Origin: Sthenelais limicola
Taxonomy: Eukaryota; Annelida; Polychaeta; Phyllodocida; Sigalionidae
Length of the DNA: 64,000 nucleotides
NCBI GenBank assembly: GCA_942159475.1
Contig: OW804095.1
Span: 153,382,517-153,446,516, forward strand
Direction: 5' to 3'
Part shown: piece by piece, positions 20,992 through 30,228 of the stretch
How positions within the stretch are numbered: position 1 is the first letter of the stretch
How the letters are laid out: each line of letters starts with the position of its first letter
The notes under the pieces: generated by a model
Database searches by the model: none
What the model was told of the DNA's origin: nothing
Seen by the model: only the letters and a program-made list of their open reading frames with translations
Made by a program: the position numbers and the translations under genes

Positions 20992-22767
20992 TGTGCTACA
21001 GTCGTGATCACTCAATGGCAATAAGAGCCTCTATTATTACCTTTCTATTTACTTAACGTTTTTTTGTCAGTCCCTTTTATAGCACCGTCTATCATGTGGA
21101 TACTGAAAAACGTTCCTTTCATAGGACACGCACCATGTGAAGGATTAGGGGAGGAACTATATTAAATATATATAACAATGATACACATAGTATTCATTGA
21201 TATGTTTGCTGGTTTTCATTTTGTATAATAAGACGTAAGAAAGGGCGAACTGAAGATAGTGTGATATATATTATATTATGAGTGGATAGTAGATGGTACG
21301 TTTAAATGGTACGTGGTACGTGTAAATGGTACGTTTTTCAAATGGCGACGCAAGAAAAAGATTATGTACTTGGTTATGCGTTTTTTCGGTATTAAACTGT
21401 ATTAAATGATGTGGCCAATAAAAACCTTTTTTTAAAAAGAAATCAGAGAAATCTGAAAGAAAGAAAACCACAATGACATTTCTCAATTAAGTTACAAATC
21501 AGCTTGGAAATTACGTGGAATTATATCGCGGATCCAAGTGCGTTATTTACCAAAATAGCGCGATAATATCGCAATATTACCTCACCCCAAAGTGATCCCT
21601 GTACACTCGGACATTTAGCATTAAAACTATTAAATGAAAATAATGGTTGCTAAGAGATATGTTTATGGATATGTCGGGATAGGATCTACACACATCATTT
21701 GGCGGGAGATCTAACATCATTTATGATCGATACTTTGGTGCTAACTGTAAACCAATGTTGATTTCTCTACTTTCTCTACTTGAAAAGTATCAGAAATGTG
21801 AAATTGTGGAGAAAAAAACTGGAGAAATATATATTTTTTTTTAAAAAGCAAAGAAAAAAAAGCATTGCTATGTCAATGGATACATCCAGCTGCGATCTCA
21901 CTGGGCTGGATTCCTCAGTCGAAGCAGTAATGATTCTAGTAAGATCTTCATTTTGAGATTTCTTCTTTTTAACAAAAACAAATATCAAGGACTTACACAA
22001 GTCTGCTAGGAAGGCCTGGAAAAACAAAAAGCGGTGAAAGTTTAAGGAACTCTGTCTGATCTACGTTCTCTCTTGTGATGTACTGAGAAAAAAAAGGTAG
22101 CCGGTGTAAAATCATTTACTTTTTGCTTAATTTTATGTTAGGACTACAAAAGATTTTCTTGTGTAGGATTTCCTCCCGAACAAAGTATCTGAGTAAGTTC
22201 AAGTTGAAGCGATAAAGTAGAAACTGGGGGTAAAACATGTTGACGGTGATTGATGCGGTCTCGCAGTGTTTCCCTCCACGTAACGCTTTATTTACACAAC
22301 TGCTCGTGCCGACCATGTTCCTGAACATAGATTCGACAAAAATAGAATAGAAAAAAGAAAGTTTTAGAATAAAGTTCTGCTTCACATTACTTAGGAAGTT
22401 TAAGTTAAAAGTAATGATAATAAAACCCCACACACATGACAACATAAGGTTAGAGTACGTGGGTATGGTTTCCAATTCTAATTTCCATCTAAGTTATTTT
22501 GTAACAAAGTATGTTCATACATAACTATTTTTAATTTTTAGCTAACACATATACGAAGTGTTTATATTCAAAGGCTGCTTTCAATTCATGATATCCTCCG
22601 ATTCTTGTCAGGTTTTTTTTAAATAAAAATAATCTAAGACAAATGGATCCTATTTCATGTGCAACACAAGTTTAATTTATTGAAATCCCTCCGATCTGCT
22701 GTTTATTTCTCAAACGAAAAGTCACATGCATGATATCTATCGATTCCAAGCTTGGCAAAGAACTGGA
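20992..22767. other. No gene seen
   Basis: AT-rich intronic sequence. A short GGTACGT repeat lies near 21293-21338. Minus-strand frames at 21271-22475 are Phe/Lys-rich readings of AT-rich DNA without recognisable domains. Confidence 0.5.
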
Positions 22768-22979
22768 CAGTCCAGGTCAAAACCCTCAGATCAGATCAGA
22801 ATGGTATGTCAGTGATTAGACGCCTACTTCGCTAGTAGGTTTCCTGACCTAGAACTCGCCATTCTAATGGAAATATAATGACATTTTGTGGTCTTGCTGG
22901 AATTATAATGGCACTGCGGTTTGAGGCGAGAGGCTTTCCCTCTGTTTGAAGGGACTCTCTCATCTCATGGCCTAGACTG
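22768..22979. mobile_element. Family A element
   Basis: Runs from CAGTCCAGGTCAAAACC to ATGGCCTAGACTG, with AGAATGGTATGTCAGTG, ATTAGACGCCTACTTCG and the GAGGCGAGAGGC box. Complete. Confidence 0.85.
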
Positions 22980-23449
22980 AATGGGTTTTCCCTCCCGTCA
23001 ATGGTTGTCACATATGAGATGTTTGATACATTAACTGCTGGTGTTTTACAACTACCGGCTAGCCTGCCTATAGTGGCGGGTCATTATCGCATATCTAATT
23101 AAATACAATCACGCCAAGGTTATGAGGGTCAACTATAGTCACTCTCAATCAGACATGAAACAAGCGATTTGTCTCATGTTGAGTGCTATTATGAGTAGGA
23201 AGCTCGTAATGGTTTAGTGATCAGTTTACATAATTTCTGTACCATATTATCTCAATATTGTGTTAGGTTTTTTTTTTAGTTTTTTTTTAAAAGTTTACTG
23301 TCACTAAGAACAGAATAAAAGATACTGTCCACCATGGTGTACAGGTATATTTATATAGTTTAAAGTTAACATCTAGAAACTTGGCGATTTATCTCTCATT
23401 TTATGTACTATTGTAAACTTTAAAGTACACTTTCAATTTAAAGTACATG
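22980..23449. other. No gene seen
   Basis: Unique AT-rich intronic sequence between two family A copies. Confidence 0.5.
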
Positions 23450-23478
23450 CTAGATCCAAACCCTCATATCAGATAAGA
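23450..23478. mobile_element. Family A element, left part, interrupted by the DIRS element
   Basis: CTAGATCCAAACCC ... AGATAAGA is the family A end block. It stops at the DIRS left terminus and resumes at 31911 with ATGATATGTCAGTGATT. Joining the two reproduces the landmark found intact in other copies (AGATAAGAATGATATG, as at 18770), with nothing gained or lost. Confidence 0.85.
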
Positions 23479-23547
23479 TTATGTCTCGTCCATCACGTTA
23501 GTGTTCGAGACTCTACGAGATGTACACGCATGCGCGGCACACGTCAG
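23479..23547 (+). repeat. DIRS left inverted terminal repeat
   Basis: Begins TTATGTCTCGTCCATC and ends CGGCACACGTCAG. Its inner 35 bases match, inverted, the right repeat at 31795-31829; the outer part is more diverged between the two ends. Confidence 0.9.
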
Positions 23548-23593
23548 TCCACGCGCCTTTTTCAGACACGGCGACACGGAGTTTTCAGGTTGG

Positions 23594-23753
23594 GTAAGTA
23601 TTTACCTATTTATTTCCTAGAATTCAAGTTTAATTACTTGTTTTTCTATTTGGGAGGTGGCATGGATCGAAGATCACCACTTAACTCCCCTGAATTACAT
23701 GTACAGTTACCCTGGTGGTCGTGAATAACTGTCGTTATCATTTTTGCCTTCAG
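23594..23753 (+). other. Possible spliceosomal intron in the DIRS leader (160 bp)
   Basis: A strong donor (TTGG|GTAAGTATTTACC) and a pyrimidine-rich acceptor (TTTTTGCCTTCAG) bracket 160 bp. ORF1's first ATG follows the acceptor by six bases. Splicing would remove the upstream ATG and stop codons between the left terminus and ORF1. Inferred from the sites only. Confidence 0.5.
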
Positions 23754-23759
23754 ATCTCC

Positions 23760-25313
23760 ATGCCGAGGATAACTCGCAACAGTAGAGACACGGGTAGTTT
23801 CGAGCTGGGTAATCAGCAGGCGCAAGAGCAGCTCTATAGACAGTTACTACCTGGGAGAGAACCTCCTAAAATCAGAGCAAGAAGGAAAATGGGTGACAAG
23901 AATGGTGGTGCCGACAAGACGGCGGAGAATAACACCACGGGACCTGGAGGAGACGCAGCCAATATGGCGGCCACCTTACCGGAGCACAAAGTCCCGGAGG
24001 CGGCTAAAGGCCGAGGGGAAGACCCGGACATTCTCAAGCTAGTTTCTGATCTGAGGAATGAAGTTCAACATCTCCAAGCCCTACAGCAGGGCCCCATGAA
24101 TCAGGGCCCCCAAAATCAGATGAACTGGGATTATAATTATGGTTACGGTGGTTATAACCAAGGATACAATGGAGGATTTAACGGCTTCAACGCCTATGGC
24201 CCGCCTCGTGGTCCCCCTCCTATGCCTCCCCAGCCTCGTGGCCCGCCACCCTTCTATGGGGGCCAGTCGAGGAAACGATTTAGAGAGCACGATATCTCTG
24301 AAACTGACTCTTATTTTGGCTACTATGATGATGATGAGGAGGATGAGGAGGAAGATGAGGATAATGTTAACATGGAGAATGATAGGGAAGAGAAAGCTAA
24401 GGATAATGAAACTGTTCTTTAACAGCTGGCTAAACAGCTTGCGGGGGAGGAAAAAACCCAGCAAAAGGAGGATCCCAAGGAGCCTAAGCAACTCTCCGAG
24501 GTGGAGAAACGCACTAAACTTCTCCTCAAGGAAAAAGAGGATGAAAAGGTGGGTCCAGACCTCTCTGAAACTTGTCTTGATATGATAACAACTTGGTTCC
24601 CCAAACCTTGCAGACCGAAAGTTGAAGAAACGTTGGCTAAGTACCCTAGGCCAGAAAACGCCGACTGGCTTAAAGTCCCTAAAATTGACAGAGCCTTGTG
24701 GGGAGTGACCCCTGAAAATGGAAGAACGGCAGACAAAAAATTTAAGTACATGCAAAGAACGATTAATGCCTCAGTAACGGGAGTCATGGAGGTGTACACG
24801 GCTTCCACTAAACATGAACTTGCCGACCTCGCCCATGTAGCAGAGGATCTGGTGAGAATGTTGCTTTTTGTATCCCAAGAGTTGAATGATAGGAGAAAGG
24901 AGGCCCTTAAAACCCATGTGGATCAAAGATATGCGGGTATCTTGTCTCACGCTACCCCCTCGTCAGCCGACTGGCTGTTGGGAGGAAACTTAAAAGAATC
25001 TTTGGAAGAGAGTGATTCGGCGTACAAAGTCAGGAAGAAGCTTGAGAGATCCGCTAGGGGATCAGGAAGGGGAGGCAAAAAAGGAAAAGGCAGGGGCTTT
25101 AGAGGTGGTCGACAACAACAAGCCTTTGGGCAACAACAACAACAAGGCCAATACCAGTTCCCTCAAGGCCCCGCTCCCTACTGGCAGCAGAACCAGGGTT
25201 ACCAACAGCCTCAAATGCCCCAGCAACAGCAGCAGCAGTTCAGGCCCAGAAACCCGAACAGCCAGGGCCAACCTCGCCAGAATTTTCAGCGAGGGGGGGC
25301 TGCCAAGAAATAG
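23760..25313 (+). pseudogene. DIRS ORF1 (gag-like), interrupted by one in-frame stop
   Basis: ATG at 23760 opens 220 codons to a TAA at 24420-24422. The same frame continues for 296 codons to a TAG at 25311. The first part has a basic start, a Gly/Tyr/Pro-rich middle and a long Asp/Glu-rich run. The second part has Lys/Glu-rich helices, a conserved-looking central domain, and a Gly/Arg then Gln-rich tail. Such composition fits a nucleic-acid-binding gag-like protein. I see no CCHC zinc knuckle. The codon after the TAA is CAG in a Gln-rich context, so the stop is probably a CAA-to-TAA change. Programmed readthrough is possible but not required. The gene lies outside the duplicated block except for its last 11 codons. 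Confidence 0.8.
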
Positions 25314-25321
25314 TTGAGACG

Positions 25322-27223
25322 GTGAGTCCCCCTCATTTCTGCTTTCTTACATTCAGAGCTGGAAATATTGTTTACTTTTTGGATGAATGGTTGAAAATAA
25401 CTAATGATAATTGGGTATTACAAATGGTGCTAGGGGTGCACATCCCTTTTGACTTTATGCCTTCTCAAGAAGTAGCTCCCTCGGCTTTTAAATCTTCTGG
25501 TAAACATAAGGATATCCTAGAACAGGAAATATTTGCCCTCTTAAACAAGGGTGTGATAGAGGAAGCCAGGGAAGAGCAGGGCCAATACCTTTCAAATGTT
25601 TTCCTGCGCCCGAAACCCAATAACAAATACAGAATGATATTAGACCTATCAGAATTGAACAAATTGGTTCATTATGAACATTTCAAAATGTTTAGTCTTC
25701 AGGCTGCGATTGACCTAATGATTCCGGGGATTTACTTGGCTAGCATTGACCTCAGTGACGCTTACTATTCAGTGGCAGTTAGGCCGGAATTCAGGAAATT
25801 CCTTCGGTTCACTTGGAAAGGGGTTCTGTATCAATACACTTGTATGCCTAATGGCTTGGCCTGTGCCCCACTAATTTTCACGAAACTTTTATACCCAGTG
25901 TTTGCTACTCTTAGGGAACAAGGTTCAACCTGTTTCCCTTACATAGATGACTCTATTACAATGGAAATGTCTTATGACAAGTGCAGGGACACTACGTTTA
26001 TCTTAGCTGAACTGTTAACCAAATTGGGGTTTTTCGTACACCCGGAGAAATCAGTCTTCTCTCCAGCAAAGAAACTAGTCTTCCTGGGTTTTTGGTTAGA
26101 TTCTGAAACCATGACAGTATATCTTACACAGGAAAAAAGGGAAAAGATGTTGAGAGCCTGCTCGGACTTACTAAACAAGACAGAAATGACGATAAAAGAA
26201 GTGGCAGGTCTAGTGGGCTTGATTATAGCTTATGCGGTAGCCTCGGATTACGGAGGTAACCATGTAAAAGAACTTGAGTGTGACAAAATAGAAGCCTTGA
26301 AGGTCTCAAAAGGAAATTTTTCGGCATTTATGACCCCCTCGGTAAAAGGCAGGGAGAATGTTTTTTGGTGGAAAAACAATGTAATGACCACCTACAGGAA
26401 TATTAGGAATATAGATCCAGATTGGATCATGTATACAGACGCCTCTAATGCTGGCTGGGGGGCGGAGCTAAACGGGACCAGGGCCAATGGTAGATGGAAA
26501 GAAAATGAACTAGAATGGCATATCAATGTGAAAGAATTAGCTGCGGTGCTCCTAGGATTACTTAGCCTCTGCAAAGTAAAGGATGCTTGCATTAAAGTAA
26601 TGACTGACAACACGGTTACGGTAGCGTACATAAACAAGCTAGGAGGAGTAAAGTCTAAAGACTGCCAGTGGGTAGCAAAGAAAATTTGGAACTGGGCGGA
26701 AGAAAACAGGAATTGGATAGTGGCAGCCCACATTCCGGGAAAATTGAATGAGATTGCAGATTTTGAATCTAGGAACTTTTCGGACAATGTTGAGTGGGGC
26801 CTCAATAGAGATATCTTTAAACTGGTGTGCTTTTCTTTGGGCTCCCCCTCTTTTGATTTATTTGCATCTAGACTGAACAATAAAACGAAACGTTATTGTA
26901 GCTGGGGACCTGACCCTGGTGCTGAACTAACTGATGCTTTCACCTTCTCATGGAATAAAGAGTTACTTTATTTTATTTTTCCCCCTTTCAGCCTCGTGGC
27001 GCGGGCCTGGCAAAAGATCATGAGGGACAAGTCTGAGGCCATCCTGGTGGTTCCGGACTGGCCAGGCCAGAGTTGGTACGCCCTCGCTCGAAACACAGCA
27101 ACAACAAGGTTAAAGGTACCCCGAAAGAAAGGAAACCTGACTCACCCAAACAAAGAGAAACAGAAAGACCAAATTACGTCAATCCCCCTCATTGCCTACC
27201 GTTACTCAAGCGAAACCTGTTAA
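25322..27223 (+). CDS. DIRS RT / RNase H / DAM-like methyltransferase ORF, copy 1
   Basis: About 633 codons. Reverse transcriptase occupies roughly residues 60-270, with motif A SIDLSDAYYS (Asp143) and motif C YIDD (207-210). RNase H occupies about 365-485, with YTDAS (Asp373), KELAA (Glu405), MTDN (Asp429) and IAD (Asp480). A phage-DAM-like methyltransferase region follows at 511-585 (FDLFAS ... DAF ... FPPF ... VVPDW). There is no ATG at this 5' end: position 25322 is GTG, and the first in-frame ATG (residue 35) falls inside a stretch conserved in DIRS RTs. The frame is open upstream into the end of ORF1, at -1 relative to it, across a run of seven G (25292-25298). A -1 frameshift is therefore plausible; a splice acceptor (TTCTTACATTCAG, ending 25356) is the alternative. 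The ORF overlaps YR by 151 bp. Confidence 0.93.
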   Translation: MSPPHFCFLTFRAGNIVYFLDEWLKITNDNWVLQMVLGVHIPFDFMPSQEVAPSAFKSSGKHKDILEQEIFALLNKGVIEEAREEQGQYLSNVFLRPKPNNKYRMILDLSELNKLVHYEHFKMFSLQAAIDLMIPGIYLASIDLSDAYYSVAVRPEFRKFLRFTWKGVLYQYTCMPNGLACAPLIFTKLLYPVFATLREQGSTCFPYIDDSITMEMSYDKCRDTTFILAELLTKLGFFVHPEKSVFSPAKKLVFLGFWLDSETMTVYLTQEKREKMLRACSDLLNKTEMTIKEVAGLVGLIIAYAVASDYGGNHVKELECDKIEALKVSKGNFSAFMTPSVKGRENVFWWKNNVMTTYRNIRNIDPDWIMYTDASNAGWGAELNGTRANGRWKENELEWHINVKELAAVLLGLLSLCKVKDACIKVMTDNTVTVAYINKLGGVKSKDCQWVAKKIWNWAEENRNWIVAAHIPGKLNEIADFESRNFSDNVEWGLNRDIFKLVCFSLGSPSFDLFASRLNNKTKRYCSWGPDPGAELTDAFTFSWNKELLYFIFPPFSLVARAWQKIMRDKSEAILVVPDWPGQSWYALARNTATTRLKVPRKKGNLTHPNKEKQKDQITSIPLIAYRYSSETC

Positions 27224-28209
27224 AACAAGGCTACTCCATAGAAACTGCGGATCTGATGCAGTTTGGATGGAGGGAGGGAACCAGAAAATCTTACAATGTG
27301 TACCTTAAAAAGTGGATGGAATTCTGCTGTAAGAATGATTTTAATATGTTCGAACCTTCAAAAAGAAACTTTACCGATTTTCTCAGAATCCTTTCCGAGC
27401 AAGGTATAGCTCATGGAACGTTAAATATGGCCAGATGTGCTATTTCAGCTGTAGCCCCGTCGGTGGCGGGCTTTACCATAGGAGAAGAAAGGCATGTAGG
27501 CCTATTAGTGAGAGCGGTGTATAATCTTAAACCGCCAAAACCCAAGTATGATGCCATGTGGGATTTAAATATAGTGCTTGATCTTTTTAGACTATGGGGT
27601 AGAAACGAGGAACTTGACCTTAAAAACCTCACCTTAAAAACTACTGTTTTATTATTGCTCACGACGGCCCAAAGAGGCCAGACAATTTGGAGAATAAGTG
27701 TCGAAGGGATTGAATTTAGACAATGCGGAGTAAAACTTCACATGAAGCATCTCCTTAAACACAACAGGGTAGGTGACCCCCTTGATGTCATTGACCTCCC
27801 AGGCTATAAAGAGGATAAGAGAATTTTCCCGGTCAGATGTCTGACTGAATACTTAGATAGGACAGAAGGAATAAGAAACGGCAAAGACCAGCTTCTGCTA
27901 AGTTACATTTGGCCGCACGGCCAGGTTTCTCGATCCACAGTGTCTAACCGGACGAAGAAACTCCTAGCGCTGGCAGGAGTCAATACAGAGAAATATAAAG
28001 CCCACAGTACAAGGGGTGCTGTGACGTCAAAAGCCCTAGCTTTGGGTTTAAACATGAACATTCTGCTTAAACAAGCATCTTGGAGAAATGACAGAACATT
28101 TGCGAAGTACTATAACAAGAAGATAGAAGGATCAACCAATACGGTGGCCTATACTATCCTTAAAGATAAGAAAACGAAGAAGAAAGTGGTGCGCACGAAG
28201 AAGAAATAG
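27073..28209 (+). CDS. DIRS tyrosine recombinase ORF, copy 1
   Basis: A frame of 378 codons. An N-terminal SAM-like core-binding region covers about residues 60-150. The catalytic domain has Arg201 (TAQRGQT), His311-x-x-Arg314 (HSTRG), Trp337 (ASWRND) and Tyr346/347 (AKYYNK), the R-H-R-W-Y set of tyrosine recombinases. It integrates the circular DNA intermediate. The frame opens with TTG; the first ATG is codon 62 (27256), still ahead of the core-binding domain. The frame is -1 relative to RT, so translation may use the internal ATG, a second frameshift or splicing. The Lys/Arg-rich C-terminus could be a nuclear localisation signal. Confidence 0.93.
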   Translation: MVRPRSKHSNNKVKGTPKERKPDSPKQRETERPNYVNPPHCLPLLKRNLLKQGYSIETADLMQFGWREGTRKSYNVYLKKWMEFCCKNDFNMFEPSKRNFTDFLRILSEQGIAHGTLNMARCAISAVAPSVAGFTIGEERHVGLLVRAVYNLKPPKPKYDAMWDLNIVLDLFRLWGRNEELDLKNLTLKTTVLLLLTTAQRGQTIWRISVEGIEFRQCGVKLHMKHLLKHNRVGDPLDVIDLPGYKEDKRIFPVRCLTEYLDRTEGIRNGKDQLLLSYIWPHGQVSRSTVSNRTKKLLALAGVNTEKYKAHSTRGAVTSKALALGLNMNILLKQASWRNDRTFAKYYNKKIEGSTNTVAYTILKDKKTKKKVVRTKKK

Positions 28210-28239
28210 GGTAAGATTGAACTCCCCTATTAATTAATT

Positions 28240-30228
28240 ATGATTACCTTTATTTCGAGTATATTTTTCGGTTACTCAGGCTCAGAATTTTCAGCGAGGG
28301 GGGGCTGCCAAGAAATAGTTGAGACGGTGAGTCCCCCTCATTTCTGCTTTCTTACATTCAGAGCTGGAAATATTGTTTACTTTTTGGATGAATGGTTGAA
28401 AATAACTAATGATAATTGGGTATTACAAATGGTGCTAGGGGTGCACATCCCTTTTGACTTTATGCCTTCTCAAGAAGTAGCTCCCTCGGCTTTTAAATCT
28501 TCTGGTAAACATAAGGATATCCTAGAACAGGAAATATTTGCCCTCTTAAACAAGGGTGTGATAGAGGAAGCCAGGGAAGAGCAGGGCCAATACCTTTCAA
28601 ATGTTTTCCTGCGCCCGAAACCCAATAACAAATACAGAATGATATTAGACCTATCAGAATTGAACAAATTGGTTCATTATGAACATTTCAAAATGTTTAG
28701 TCTTCAGGCTGCGATTGACCTAATGATTCCGGGGATTTACTTGGCTAGCATTGACCTCAGTGACGCTTACTATTCAGTGGCAGTTAGGCCGGAATTCAGG
28801 AAATTCCTTCGGTTCACTTGGAAAGGGGTTCTGTATCAATACACTTGTATGCCTAATGGCTTGGCCTGTGCCCCACTAATTTTCACGAAACTTTTATACC
28901 CAGTGTTTGCTACTCTTAGGGAACAAGGTTCAACCTGTTTCCCTTACATAGATGACTCTATTACAATGGAAATGTCTTATGACAAGTGCAGGGACACTAC
29001 GTTTATCTTAGCTGAACTGTTAACCAAATTGGGGTTTTTCGTACACCCGGAGAAATCAGTCTTCTCTCCAGCAAAGAAACTAGTCTTCCTGGGTTTTTGG
29101 TTAGATTCTGAAACCATGACAGTATATCTTACACAGGAAAAAAGGGAAAAGATGTTGAGAGCCTGCTCGGACTTACTAAACAAGACAGAAATGACGATAA
29201 AAGAAGTGGCAGGTCTAGTGGGCTTGATTATAGCTTATGCGGTAGCCTCGGATTACGGAGGTAACCATGTAAAAGAACTTGAGTGTGACAAAATAGAAGC
29301 CTTGAAGGTCTCAAAAGGAAATTTTTCGGCATTTATGACCCCCTCGGTAAAAGGCAGGGAGAATGTTTTTTGGTGGAAAAACAATGTAATGACCACCTAC
29401 AGGAATATTAGGAATATAGATCCAGATTGGATCATGTATACAGACGCCTCTAATGCTGGCTGGGGGGCGGAGCTAAACGGGACCAGGGCCAATGGTAGAT
29501 GGAAAGAAAATGAACTAGAATGGCATATCAATGTGAAAGAATTAGCTGCGGTGCTCCTAGGATTACTTAGCCTCTGCAAAGTAAAGGATGCTTGCATTAA
29601 AGTAATGACTGACAACACGGTTACGGTAGCGTACATAAACAAGCTAGGAGGAGTAAAGTCTAAAGACTGCCAGTGGGTAGCAAAGAAAATTTGGAACTGG
29701 GCGGAAGAAAACAGGAATTGGATAGTGGCAGCCCACATTCCGGGAAAATTGAATGAGATTGCAGATTTTGAATCTAGGAACTTTTCGGACAATGTTGAGT
29801 GGGGCCTCAATAGAGATATCTTTAAACTGGTGTGCTTTTCTTTGGGCTCCCCCTCTTTTGATTTATTTGCATCTAGACTGAACAATAAAACGAAACGTTA
29901 TTGTAGCTGGGGACCTGACCCTGGTGCTGAACTAACTGATGCTTTCACCTTCTCATGGAATAAAGAGTTACTTTATTTTATTTTTCCCCCTTTCAGCCTC
30001 GTGGCGCGGGCCTGGCAAAAGATCATGAGGGACAAGTCTGAGGCCATCCTGGTGGTTCCGGACTGGCCAGGCCAGAGTTGGTACGCCCTCGCTCGAAACA
30101 CAGCAACAACAAGGTTAAAGGTACCCCGAAAGAAAGGAAACCTGACTCACCCAAACAAAGAGAAACAGAAAGACCAAATTACGTCAATCCCCCTCATTGC
30201 CTACCGTTACTCAAGCGAAACCTGTTAA
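28240..30228 (+). CDS. DIRS RT / RNase H / methyltransferase ORF, copy 2, with a new ATG-initiated extension
   Basis: The last 633 codons equal copy 1, with every catalytic motif intact. The duplication junction places sequence from beyond the YR stop in front of the RT frame. This supplies an ATG at 28240 and a 29-codon leader (MITFISSIFFGYSGSEF then SARGGCQEIVET). Copy 2 therefore has a conventional start that copy 1 lacks. The extension comes from non-coding DNA and part of ORF1 in another frame, so it has no ancestral function. Confidence 0.9.
   Translation: MITFISSIFFGYSGSEFSARGGCQEIVETVSPPHFCFLTFRAGNIVYFLDEWLKITNDNWVLQMVLGVHIPFDFMPSQEVAPSAFKSSGKHKDILEQEIFALLNKGVIEEAREEQGQYLSNVFLRPKPNNKYRMILDLSELNKLVHYEHFKMFSLQAAIDLMIPGIYLASIDLSDAYYSVAVRPEFRKFLRFTWKGVLYQYTCMPNGLACAPLIFTKLLYPVFATLREQGSTCFPYIDDSITMEMSYDKCRDTTFILAELLTKLGFFVHPEKSVFSPAKKLVFLGFWLDSETMTVYLTQEKREKMLRACSDLLNKTEMTIKEVAGLVGLIIAYAVASDYGGNHVKELECDKIEALKVSKGNFSAFMTPSVKGRENVFWWKNNVMTTYRNIRNIDPDWIMYTDASNAGWGAELNGTRANGRWKENELEWHINVKELAAVLLGLLSLCKVKDACIKVMTDNTVTVAYINKLGGVKSKDCQWVAKKIWNWAEENRNWIVAAHIPGKLNEIADFESRNFSDNVEWGLNRDIFKLVCFSLGSPSFDLFASRLNNKTKRYCSWGPDPGAELTDAFTFSWNKELLYFIFPPFSLVARAWQKIMRDKSEAILVVPDWPGQSWYALARNTATTRLKVPRKKGNLTHPNKEKQKDQITSIPLIAYRYSSETC

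Larger units (their letters stand above)
25279..28283 (+). repeat. 3005-bp tandem duplication, copy 1
   Basis: This block spans the last 11 codons of ORF1, the RT ORF, the YR ORF and about 75 bp of 3' sequence. It is followed directly by copy 2. At the junction, GGCTC from the 3' side runs into AGAATTTTCAGCG from the ORF1 end, sharing only one base, so the join has essentially no homology. Confidence 0.95.

Noticed and set aside
25322..25357. A 35-bp intron from GTGAGT to TTCAG at the RT start
   Set aside because: Too short for animal splicing as a complete intron; only the acceptor is kept as a possibility with a more distant donor.
27073..27223. Recombinase start codon at 27073
   Set aside because: The base triplet there is TTG; the first ATG of the frame is at 27256.
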